A stretch of DNA of 64,000 nt, taken from the NCBI GenBank assembly GCA_030530205.1, contig JAUMVK010000003.1, positions 124,001 through 188,000 of the forward strand, given 5' to 3'. This DNA comes from RGIG3701 sp030530205. Its GTDB lineage: Bacteria > Planctomycetota > Planctomycetia > Pirellulales > Thermoguttaceae. A program made the position numbers and the translations under genes. Below the pieces are notes generated by a model, which saw nothing but the letters and a program-made list of their open reading frames with translations, did no database searches and was not told where the DNA came from. Positions 51,523 to 60,400 of the stretch are shown here, in pieces (positions within the stretch are counted from its first letter, which is position 1; every line of letters begins with the position of its first letter).

Positions 51523-53163
51523 ATGGACGCGAACGAAAAACTTCTTTGCAAGGAAAATTTTGATTTTGAGTGGATCCCCATCCGGGCAACGCTCCGTCAG
51601 TGGAAAACGTATCGTGCCAAACGTCTTTCTTTGGCGGATTCAACGGGCGCGGAATTGACCGGATCGCAGGCCCTGATTCGGGCTTTGGTTCTGAAGCGTC
51701 TGCTTGAAAAATACGTTTTGGAAGCCAACGAGAAGAATGTGGGGATACTTCTGCCGCCGAGTGTTCCTTGTACGCTGGTAAACGTGGCTCTGGCTTTAAG
51801 CCACCGGGTGAGCGTCAATCTGAACTACACGCTGAACTCGAAGACGCTGAATCTCTGTATTCACAAAGCGGGGATCAAGCACATGATCACAAGCCGCAAG
51901 CTCATGGAAAAATTGAATCTGGAGCCGGAGTGTGAAGTGGTGTGTTTGGAGGATTATGTCCCGAAACTGACCCTCTGGGATAAAATTTCCAGCGCTCTGA
52001 CGGCCAAATTGCCGCTGAAAACGCTGTACCGGAAATTCCGCCTCAACCAAATCGACCCTGACGAAACGATGACGATCATTTTCACGTCCGGTTCGACGGG
52101 GGTCCCGAAGGGTGTCATGCTGACCCACCGGAATATTGGCGGAAACTCCATTGCCTGCCGTGAGTATTTTCACCTCAATAATCAAGACACGATGCTCGGC
52201 GTTGTGCCGATTTTCCATTCGCTTGGGTTTATGGCCACGGTTTGGACCGTGCTTGGACTTGGCATGCTCGGCGTTTACCATTTCTCGCCACTGGAGCCGA
52301 TCCAGATCGCGAAACTCTGCCGAAAATACCGGCCGACGATTTTGCCTGCCACACCGACGTTCCTGCGCCTTTATCTGCGTAAAATGAAGCCGGACGATCT
52401 GAAATCGTTCACGATTTTGATTTCCGGTGCGGAAAAATGTCCGGTGGAGCTGATGGATGAGTACGAGAAGCAGCTCGGTTTGCGCCCGAGTCAGGGGTAC
52501 GGGATCACGGAAACTTCGCCGGTCATTGCCGCAAATCTCCCAATGGGGCGCCGTATTACCGGCAAAGAGCCGCTTCCGAAAGACACTTCGCTTGGGTACC
52601 CGATTCCCGGATTTGGCATTAAAGTCCTGAACATCGAGACGGGCGAGCCGTGCAAGCCAGGCGAAAAAGGCATGCTTTACGTTCACGGCATCTGCGTGAT
52701 GAAAGGGTACTACGATGATCCGGAGCTGACCGCCGAAGTACTTGATTCGGAAGGGTGGTACAAAACGGGCGACCTGGTCACGCTCGACGAGGAAGGCTAC
52801 ATCTATTTTGCCGGGCGTTTGAGCCGGTTCGCCAAAATCGGCGGAGAGATGATCCCGCACGAAGGGATCGAGGACATGCTGAACCAGGTTCTTGGGAACG
52901 CGGCGGAAGATCCGCTGAAACTTTGCGTGACGTCTGTTCCGGACACGAAAAAGGGCGAGAAAATCATCGTTTTGTACACGGAGCTTTCGCTTACACCCGA
53001 AGAGATCAAGGCGAAACTCATCGAGTTGAAGTACCCGCTGCTTTGGATCCCGGACGTGACGGCGTATCACAAAATCGACGAAATTCCGCTTTTGGGAAGT
53101 GGGAAACTCGACCTCTTCAAAGTGCGGGAAATCGCCGAAAATATTTACAAGGCGCAGGCGTAA
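51523..53163 (+). CDS. AMP-dependent acyl ligase (acyl-ACP/CoA synthetase type)
   Basis: A 546-residue adenylate-forming enzyme. The ATP-binding P-loop is FTSGSTGVPKG (187-197). Later motifs are GYGITETSPV, WYKTGDLVTLDEEGYIYFAGR and a C-terminal lysine region SGKLDLFKVRE. The sequence resembles the synthetase half of Aas, which activates fatty acids onto ACP or lysophospholipids, rather than short-chain acyl-CoA synthetases. Hence a role in membrane-lipid turnover is likely. There is no acyltransferase domain. A terminator separates it from trpE. Confidence 0.85.
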   Translation: MDANEKLLCKENFDFEWIPIRATLRQWKTYRAKRLSLADSTGAELTGSQALIRALVLKRLLEKYVLEANEKNVGILLPPSVPCTLVNVALALSHRVSVNLNYTLNSKTLNLCIHKAGIKHMITSRKLMEKLNLEPECEVVCLEDYVPKLTLWDKISSALTAKLPLKTLYRKFRLNQIDPDETMTIIFTSGSTGVPKGVMLTHRNIGGNSIACREYFHLNNQDTMLGVVPIFHSLGFMATVWTVLGLGMLGVYHFSPLEPIQIAKLCRKYRPTILPATPTFLRLYLRKMKPDDLKSFTILISGAEKCPVELMDEYEKQLGLRPSQGYGITETSPVIAANLPMGRRITGKEPLPKDTSLGYPIPGFGIKVLNIETGEPCKPGEKGMLYVHGICVMKGYYDDPELTAEVLDSEGWYKTGDLVTLDEEGYIYFAGRLSRFAKIGGEMIPHEGIEDMLNQVLGNAAEDPLKLCVTSVPDTKKGEKIIVLYTELSLTPEEIKAKLIELKYPLLWIPDVTAYHKIDEIPLLGSGKLDLFKVREIAENIYKAQA

Positions 53164-53225
53164 TTCAAGGCGAAATTTATTTTCGGGTTGGTTTCGAGCG
53201 AAATCGCAAATCCATTTTGAACGAA

Positions 53226-53260
53226 GGGAGCAGGCCGCTGGCGCTCCCTTTTTGTACTTT
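53226..53260 (+). terminator. Intrinsic terminator before trpE
   Basis: AGGGAGC pairs with GCTCCCT around a GC-rich loop (AGGCCGCTGGC), followed by five Ts. Confidence 0.7.
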
Positions 53261-53277
53261 TTTTCAGGAGCTTTTTC

Positions 53278-54750
53278 ATGACTTTTCCTTCTCTGGAAAC
53301 CGTGCGAAGTCTGGCCTCGGAGTACCGCTGCATCCCGATCTGCCGGGAGATCTACTCGGACGTTAAAACGCCGATCGAGGTCCTGAAGATCCTCAAGACG
53401 GTCAGCCGTCACTGCTTCATTCTGGAAAGTCTTGAGAGCCAGCACAATTGGGGCCGCTACACGTTTCTGGGCTTCGACCCGACACTCGAGCTGACCTGCA
53501 TGAATGGTCACATGAGCCTGAAAACCGGGACGAAAATCTCCTTCGAGACGCGCCACCCACGGGAGACGATCGAGAAGATCCTCGAGGAAAACCGAAGCCC
53601 GAAAATCGACGGTCTTCCGCCGTTTACCGGGGGGTTGGTCGGCTACTTTTCGTACGACTACATCAAATACTCTGAGCCGACGCTGAATCTGGACGCCGAG
53701 GACGCGGAGGGGTTCCAGGACGTGGACCTGATGCTCTTCGACAAAGTGATCGCGTTCGACAATTTACGGCAGAGGATCGTTCTGATCGTCAACATTCGGA
53801 CCGACGACGGCGATCTGGAAACGGTTTACCGTCATGCCGAGATGGAGCTTGAAAATCTCGTGAAGCTGGTCAAGACGGGCAAAAGCGCCGAATTCCCCCC
53901 AGGGCGTGTGACGTCGGAGCTGCGGCCGCTCTTCCAGAAGGAGGAGTACTGCGCGATCGTGGAAAAGGCCAAACACTACATTCACGAGGGCGATATTTTC
54001 CAGGTCGTGCTCTCCAATCGTCTTGAGGCGGATTTCGAGGGGAGCCTCCTGAACACGTACCGGGTTTTCCGCGCGACGAATCCTTCGCCGTATATGTTCT
54101 ACTTCAGCAGTGACACGGCAGAGATTGCCGGGGCTTCGCCCGAGACGCTCGTGAAACTGCGCGACGGCGTTCTGCACACGTTCCCGATCGCGGGCACAAG
54201 GCCGAGGGGAAAGACCCCGGAAGAAGACGAAGCGCTGGAAAAAGAGCTTCTGGCCGATGAAAAAGAACGCTCCGAGCACAACATGTTGGTCGATCTTGGC
54301 CGCAACGACCTCGGGAAGATCAGCGAATTTGGCACGGTCCAGGTCGAGAAGTATATGGAGATCCTGCGCTTCTCGCACGTGATGCACATCGCGTCCACGG
54401 TTCGCGGAACGATCCGCCCGGACCTGACGGCTCTCGACGCGATTGATGCGGTACTCCCGGCCGGGACGCTTTCCGGTGCTCCGAAAATTCGTGCCTGCGA
54501 GATCATCAACGAGCTGGAGAACAACAAGCGCGGGATCTACGGCGGCGCGATCGGGTACATCGACTTCACGGGCAATCTCGACACGTGCATCGGGATCCGC
54601 CTCGTTTTCCGCAAAAACGGCAAGATCTTCATCCGCTCCGGCGCGGGAATCGTCGCCGACAGCGTTCCGGAACGCGAGTTCCAGGAGTGCATCAACAAAG
54701 CGAAAGCGGTCGTGAACGCGGTAGAGATTTCGTCGCGGGAGATTGAATAA
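53278..54750 (+). CDS. trpE: Anthranilate synthase component I
   Basis: A 490-residue chorismate-using enzyme that makes anthranilate in the first step of tryptophan synthesis. The N-terminal half contains FILESLES, the LLES-type element used in feedback binding of tryptophan. The catalytic C-terminal half has the characteristic YMFYFSSDTAEIAGASPETLV, FPIAGTRPRGKT, EHNMLVDLGRNDLG, LPAGTLSGAPKIRA and IRSGAGIVADSVPE blocks. It is full length. CAGGAG precedes the ATG. No trpG or other tryptophan gene follows; a REP-like palindrome comes directly after the stop. Confidence 0.95.
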   Translation: MTFPSLETVRSLASEYRCIPICREIYSDVKTPIEVLKILKTVSRHCFILESLESQHNWGRYTFLGFDPTLELTCMNGHMSLKTGTKISFETRHPRETIEKILEENRSPKIDGLPPFTGGLVGYFSYDYIKYSEPTLNLDAEDAEGFQDVDLMLFDKVIAFDNLRQRIVLIVNIRTDDGDLETVYRHAEMELENLVKLVKTGKSAEFPPGRVTSELRPLFQKEEYCAIVEKAKHYIHEGDIFQVVLSNRLEADFEGSLLNTYRVFRATNPSPYMFYFSSDTAEIAGASPETLVKLRDGVLHTFPIAGTRPRGKTPEEDEALEKELLADEKERSEHNMLVDLGRNDLGKISEFGTVQVEKYMEILRFSHVMHIASTVRGTIRPDLTALDAIDAVLPAGTLSGAPKIRACEIINELENNKRGIYGGAIGYIDFTGNLDTCIGIRLVFRKNGKIFIRSGAGIVADSVPEREFQECINKAKAVVNAVEISSREIE

Positions 54751-54754
54751 ATAT

Positions 54755-54844
54755 GGGGACGACGCTTCCAGCGTCGTCTTTTAATTAAGAATTATGAATT
54801 TTGAATTATGAATTAGTGACGACGCTGGAAGCGTCGTCCCCGTA
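54755..54844. repeat. 90-bp palindromic element (identical copy A)
   Basis: GGGGACGACGCTTCCAGCGTCGTC at the left and its inverted partner at the right, joined by an AT-rich centre of ATTATGAATT-like units. Identical over 90 bases to 56496-56585. Confidence 0.9.
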
Positions 54845-54848
54845 GTAC

Positions 54849-56492
54849 CTATTCCACCCGCAAGTTAAGATAAAATTTTCTCATGGCTTCTTCTTCCTCC
54901 GATCCGCCCGAGGGTTGGATCGTCAGCTTCGTCTTTTTTTCAAATATACTGAGTCCGATCTTTGTCACGCTCCCGGGAATGGTGACGGACGTTAACGACT
55001 CGCAGCCATTGAATGCATAGTCTCCGATCCCGGCCAATCCCTCGGGAAAATCGATGGACTTCAAGGACTTGCAGCCGTGAAACGCGGAACGTTCGATCAC
55101 CTTCAAGCCTTTGGGAAGGACGACAGAAGTCAGGGAGTCGCAGTCCTTAAACGCATGTTCCTTAATGACCTTTACGCCTTCGGGAACCACACATTCTTTC
55201 GCGGAACGCAGGCAGGCGAGGAGGGTTTTCCCGTTTTTGGTCAGCAAAACAGGGCCGTCGCTCCTGAAGAACTGGTTTTCAGGGGAGATGGACCACTGCT
55301 TCAAAGCGGGACAATCGGTAAACGCATCGTCGCCAATTTTCCGGACGCTTTTCGGAATGACGATATTTTGTAGGGATTCGCAGCCGCGGAAGGCTTCGTT
55401 TCCGATCACTTTTACGCTTTCAGGCAGAACGATGGACGTTAAGGATTCGCAATCCTCAAACGTTAACATTCCGATTTTCGTCAAACCGCCAGGGAACGTG
55501 ATGGTTTTCAGGGAAGAGCAGCGATAAAACGCCAAATCGCCGATTTGCTTCACGCTGTCGGGAATGACGATGGATTTTAAGGCGTCACATCCTTTAAATG
55601 CCCAAGCCTCAATTTGGGTTACACTTTCAGGAATGATGACGGACTTCAGGGAACTGCAGCCTCTGAACGCACTGTCTCCAATGACCGTTACGCCTTCAGG
55701 GATCTGGTATTTTTGAGCGGATGCCAGGCAGGCAAGGAGTTTTTTGCCGTCCTTGGTCAACAATCCGGGACCATCGACCTTGAAAAAAGGATGATCCGGA
55801 GAAATTGGCCATGATTTCAAAACGTCACACCCGGCAAACGCGCCGATTCCAATTTTCATGACGCTGTCGGGGATGGTTACGGATTTTAAAGACAGGCACC
55901 CGGCAAATGCGCGGACTCCGATCCGCTTCACACTCTCTGGAATGTTGATGGAGGTCAAGGATTTGCAGGAATCAAACGCGCCATTCCCGATTTCCGTGAC
56001 TCCGTTGGGAATGAAGACGGATTCCAGGAAATGGCAGCACTCGAACGTTCCCGCTTCAATTTTCCTGACACGTGAGGGGATCTCAATGGATTCTAACGAG
56101 CTGCAGTACCAGAAGGCATTTTCGCCGATTTCTGTCAGGCTTTCGGGAAGTTTGACACTCATTAAATCAGAGCAGCCCCAGAACGCACGGTCTCCGATCC
56201 TGGTCACACCTTCGGGAATCTCGACGGAGGTCAGGGAAACGCAGTCTTCAAAAGCGCTTTCCCCGATCTCGATTACGCCTGGTGGGATCGTGACGCACTT
56301 TAAGGAGTTGCAGCCCATGAACGCCTTGCGGCCGATCTCCGTCGTGCCTTCGGGAATCTCGACGCTTTTGGCTTTGCCGAGGTATTCTACGATTTTGGTC
56401 CCGTCCCAACGAAAGGATCTCAAACGTTTGGGCTTAAAAACGGCGCCAGGAACGAAAAGTGGGATCAAAAAACGAAACATCAACGGATCCAT
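54849..56492 (-). CDS. BspA-like leucine-rich repeat protein
   Basis: A protein of 547 residues, or 543 from a second ATG at 56480, which has GGAT upstream and may be the true start. It is almost wholly LRR_5 repeats of about 23 residues with the pattern IGDRAFWGCSDLMSVKLPESLTE, some 18 units. Two interruptions of the form SPENQFF...LLTKNGKTLLACL are typical of this family. BspA-like proteins bind host or matrix proteins in gut and oral bacteria. No clear signal peptide is present (MFRFLIPLFVPG is short), so location is uncertain. It is exactly bracketed by identical 90-bp palindromes, and its upstream region is the repeat itself, so expression signals are unclear. Confidence 0.85.
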   Translation of the reverse strand: MDPLMFRFLIPLFVPGAVFKPKRLRSFRWDGTKIVEYLGKAKSVEIPEGTTEIGRKAFMGCNSLKCVTIPPGVIEIGESAFEDCVSLTSVEIPEGVTRIGDRAFWGCSDLMSVKLPESLTEIGENAFWYCSSLESIEIPSRVRKIEAGTFECCHFLESVFIPNGVTEIGNGAFDSCKSLTSINIPESVKRIGVRAFAGCLSLKSVTIPDSVMKIGIGAFAGCDVLKSWPISPDHPFFKVDGPGLLTKDGKKLLACLASAQKYQIPEGVTVIGDSAFRGCSSLKSVIIPESVTQIEAWAFKGCDALKSIVIPDSVKQIGDLAFYRCSSLKTITFPGGLTKIGMLTFEDCESLTSIVLPESVKVIGNEAFRGCESLQNIVIPKSVRKIGDDAFTDCPALKQWSISPENQFFRSDGPVLLTKNGKTLLACLRSAKECVVPEGVKVIKEHAFKDCDSLTSVVLPKGLKVIERSAFHGCKSLKSIDFPEGLAGIGDYAFNGCESLTSVTIPGSVTKIGLSIFEKKTKLTIQPSGGSEEEEAMRKFYLNLRVE

Positions 56493-56495
56493 TAC

Positions 56496-56585
56496 GGGGA
56501 CGACGCTTCCAGCGTCGTCTTTTAATTAAGAATTATGAATTTTGAATTATGAATTAGTGACGACGCTGGAAGCGTCGTCCCCGTA
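56496..56585. repeat. 90-bp palindromic element (identical copy B)
   Basis: The same sequence and orientation as 54755-54844, lying between the LRR gene and the esterase gene. The LRR gene start is within four bases of it. Confidence 0.9.
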
Positions 56586-56589
56586 TGTT

Positions 56590-57396
56590 TTACTTCTTTT
56601 TCTGTGAGAACATCCAGTCCGCCAGACCCGGGGTCTTGTACGCCTGGAACCAGCAGGCGTGGCCGACGCCGGGGTACTCGGTGTACTTCACGTCGCAGCC
56701 GTTTTTCTTCAGGGCCGCGTAGGCGTTCCGGCTGCGCTGGACCGGGACCGCCCCGTCTGCGTCACCGTGGAAGATCTGGATCGGAATGTCTTTCACTCCC
56801 GGGGTGGTCGCGAGCTTTTCATTGTCGCCGCCGCCGCAGACCGGGATCGCAGCCGCTACTTCTTCCGGGTAGCGGACAATGAAGTCAAACGTGCCGTAGC
56901 CGCCCATCGAGATGCCGGTCACGTAGATCCGTTTCGGGTCGATCTGATCTTTGGCCTTGAGGTCCTGGAGCAGCTCGTAGAGGAGTCCCATGGCGTCCGA
57001 CGGCTGTTTGGGCGTGGCGTGCGTGTCTTTCAGGTTCCAGTCCACCTCGCACCACTTCTTGAAGCTCGGGCACTGCGGCACGATGACGTAGCACGGGTAC
57101 TTGGAGCCTTCCTCGCTCCAGACGAGATTCAGGAAGGAATCCTGGCCGGCGATCTGCGAGATGTTATTGTTTCCGCGCTCCCCTGCGCCGTGCAGGAAGA
57201 TCAGCAGCGGGTACTTTTCGCCCGGTTTCAGGTCAGGCGGGGTCAGCTTGCGGTAAAGCAGCGTTCCGTTGGGGGATTTCCACTCACATTTTTCCAGTGA
57301 GTCGTACCGGTCGGCGAATTCGGCCGCGATGCCGTCGCCAGTCGCAAAAAGGATAGCGCTCATGAGTGCGATAATGGGGAAAATCAGGTGTTTCAT
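56590..57396 (-). CDS. Secreted alpha/beta-hydrolase esterase
   Basis: A 268-residue protein with signal peptide MKHLIFPIIALMSAILFATGDGIAA. It resembles phospholipase/carboxylesterase and PHB-depolymerase-like esterases: oxyanion region LLIFLHGAGERG, nucleophile Ser in VTGISMGGYGTFD, acid in HGDADGAVPV and catalytic His in YPGVGHACW. Such enzymes often remove acyl or feruloyl groups from polysaccharides, which fits the surrounding glycan enzymes. The substrate is not known. Confidence 0.87.
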   Translation of the reverse strand: MKHLIFPIIALMSAILFATGDGIAAEFADRYDSLEKCEWKSPNGTLLYRKLTPPDLKPGEKYPLLIFLHGAGERGNNNISQIAGQDSFLNLVWSEEGSKYPCYVIVPQCPSFKKWCEVDWNLKDTHATPKQPSDAMGLLYELLQDLKAKDQIDPKRIYVTGISMGGYGTFDFIVRYPEEVAAAIPVCGGGDNEKLATTPGVKDIPIQIFHGDADGAVPVQRSRNAYAALKKNGCDVKYTEYPGVGHACWFQAYKTPGLADWMFSQKKK

Positions 57397-57496
57397 GGGA
57401 TTGGTCCTTGGGAAAAAGGAAACGAGGAAAGGAATCAGGAACGAGTCATAAAGGCTTCACGAAAAAGAATCGCGAAAAACTTGATTTTGTTCTTTG

Positions 57497-60400
57497 TTAT
57501 TCAAACAATTTTCGGAATATATCGTCTTCATCATCTTCATCGGAATCATCGCTTTCTGTGTTCTCCAGGTCTTCATTGTTGAGGAGTTCATTCCCCAAAT
57601 CAAATCCGATGATTTCCTGATTCTGAAACTGATTTATCAGAAAATCTTTTAATTCTTCCATCGTTATATCCGGATCGTTGACACGATTCATCAGCTTATC
57701 CAGGGAAGAATCTTTTATTATATCGTTAAATTCTTCCAGGGGATTATGCTCTGACGGGGCAGGTTTCGAGTTGGGATTCAGAGTACGAATGACCCGTTGA
57801 ATGTCCGTTTTGGTCATTAACTTCGAGGGGATAAAATCTTTCAGGTCCAGCATTTCGTCGTCCTCTTCGGAACGATTTCTGTAATGATTGATTTCATTCT
57901 CAATTTCTTCCAGCCAATCCGGCGGTTCGTAGCCAGTCCCAAGAGCGTCAGCGGTGAATTCCTTAACGAGTTCCAGGAATCGTGTGAACGAGGGGGTTTC
58001 GCCTCCCGTACGGGCTTCCTGGATCGAAGGTTCCAGCAACGCACACAATTTATTAATGGCCATCGGCATTACGAGGCGTTCGTCCATGCGGTCGCCGACG
58101 GTTTTTACTGTCAAACCGTACTTGATGCAGAGTTTTTTGTAACTGCGAATGAACTGTTTGGCCTGGAACGCAGATCGGTCCTGAATACTTTCGAACCAGG
58201 AATCCGCGACATCGTAACTTTTCTCGCGAACCATCACTTTATGCGCGTTTATGAACGGCCGCAAATCCCATGACAGTCGATCGTATTCACATAGCAGCCT
58301 AAGGAAGTCGAACAAAATGTAAAGGTTGGCCCCATTATCGGATTGGGTGGTCGTGGTATTGTAATCGATGAACTGGTCGTAACGCTCCAGAAGGGTTTCG
58401 ACGATTGTTTCGAGCAAACGTTGGGTATGAAATAACGAGATTTTCCCGGCCTCCAGATCGGTTATTAACTTTTTGCCCTGAATTTCTTTTCCATCGGGAC
58501 GCCAGGAATTTTCATTCAGCTCCATATTTTCCTTGAGGGATTCAAGCCAGGAACGAACTCCTTCGTGATGAATTGCCTGCAAGTTCGAATAGTTCATCTG
58601 GATGGGAGAGAAAAGATCCTCGCCGTAGGTCTGAATAAATGTTTTTAACTGATTCCAGTCACGTGGATCCTGGAACGGATCAAGTGATGAAATACGGATC
58701 CCATGACTGTGTATAATCCAGTTTTGAAGGAGGATATCCATCATTTGGTCGAGCAGTTTGATGAATACTTCAAGGCTCCACTTCTGTCGGCCAGGTTTAG
58801 AACCGCTGACGATGATCGACCTGAGGATACCTTTACTTCCCAGGTCGAACAGGGCGTCGTAGCGCGTAATTACACGCCCGTTGATGGGATGCAGACGTTC
58901 CATTTCCTGAACGGTCAAAAGGACCTGGTACGTCTCGACGAGCAGCCCCTGAAGCGGGAGATTGGAGAGCAAACGCTGAATGACAGTTAAAATACTCTTG
59001 ATCCGAATCATCCGAATAGGATCACCGCCACGTTCAATGGGTTCATAAAGGATCGGCTCTTTAGAGAGGAGTTTCAACGTTTTTCGCCAGATTTTTTTGA
59101 CAGTTTGAGGCTCGCCGCAAATCAACGCCTGGATGACACAACGCGTCGCATTCTCCCACGTGTCGATTTGCGAAATCCGGTTTTTTACATCAGCGATGCG
59201 CATTAAACGCTGAGCATCCTCAAGTTCACTGGCGGTGGAAACGAGCCGGTCAAGCAGAAGGTACTTCATGCCAAGCTGCTTTTCATATTCCATCATAGCG
59301 ATCGACCGCGAGAAGTCAGGCTTTTTGACCTCAAACTTCTTTACTTCGGAAATCAGCGTTTCGAGACGTTTTCGGTGTTCGGTCGCCTGATTGCTCCAAT
59401 TCTGAAGAGCCTCGGAACGATCTTCGTGCTCATCCGCGAATGGAATGGAAAAGACCGAGGCCATTTTCCAGAGGCGAGCCTGAGTGATGATGAACAGAAG
59501 CCGGTCAGAAATGCGATCCATTTCGCTCGTAAGCGGAAAATCTTCGATGGAGTGTTTGAGTGACTCGCCGTCCATCATCGAGTCGTCGATCCCATCGTCC
59601 GTCGAATCGTGATAAATGACATTTTCCCATGCCGCATTGAAGATCTCGCGGTCTTCATTGTCATCAAGCTCTTCACTGTTTTCGCCTTCCAGGGAATCGA
59701 AACCTGTTTCGACATCTTCATTTTCCGGGCGTCTGTGTTTTCGTTTTGGACCATTTCCGCGAGAGGAATTATGTTTGGTTGAAGATTCCAGATCCAAAGT
59801 AGGAACTGTCCCGTAAATCTCCGCATTGGCTTCCACCAGATCAATGAAACGTTTCGCGAGTTTCCAGTTATCGGTCAGAGTCGAACCACGGCGGCAAAGG
59901 AGCCGCTGCTCTTTGGTCGGCGGGTACCAAAGATCTTCCATCCAGCGAAGGGTCAGAGGGTGGAATGAGTAGTCACCGTCGTCGAGTTTCATCAGTTCGG
60001 ACTGACTTAACCAGTTGATCAGAAGAGCCATCGCTGCGATCGGATCTTTCTGGTCGAGCAGGGCCTCGATCAAAAGAGTGTACGCCTTGGGTGAGGTAAA
60101 ATCGACGATGCGCGGCCGCCAGAACGCGATGTCGCCCGCGGCGGTCCCGCCTTCGTACCACGCATCCAGTGCGTTCACGACGAGTTGGACGGATTCGTAA
60201 GTCTCCGCGCCGGAAATGCTGTTGATCTCCGAAATGTCGAGTGTTCCGAACTGATCCCACCACTGGGTGATCTGTTCCATGCGGAACATCAGCTCGGTGC
60301 GTTCCTTGTGTAAACCTTTTGCTGCCGTTTCTTTCAGGATTCGGGAATAGAGTGAGAAGATCGCGCCGATCAGCGAGATCAACTCATCTACGCGCTGGTC

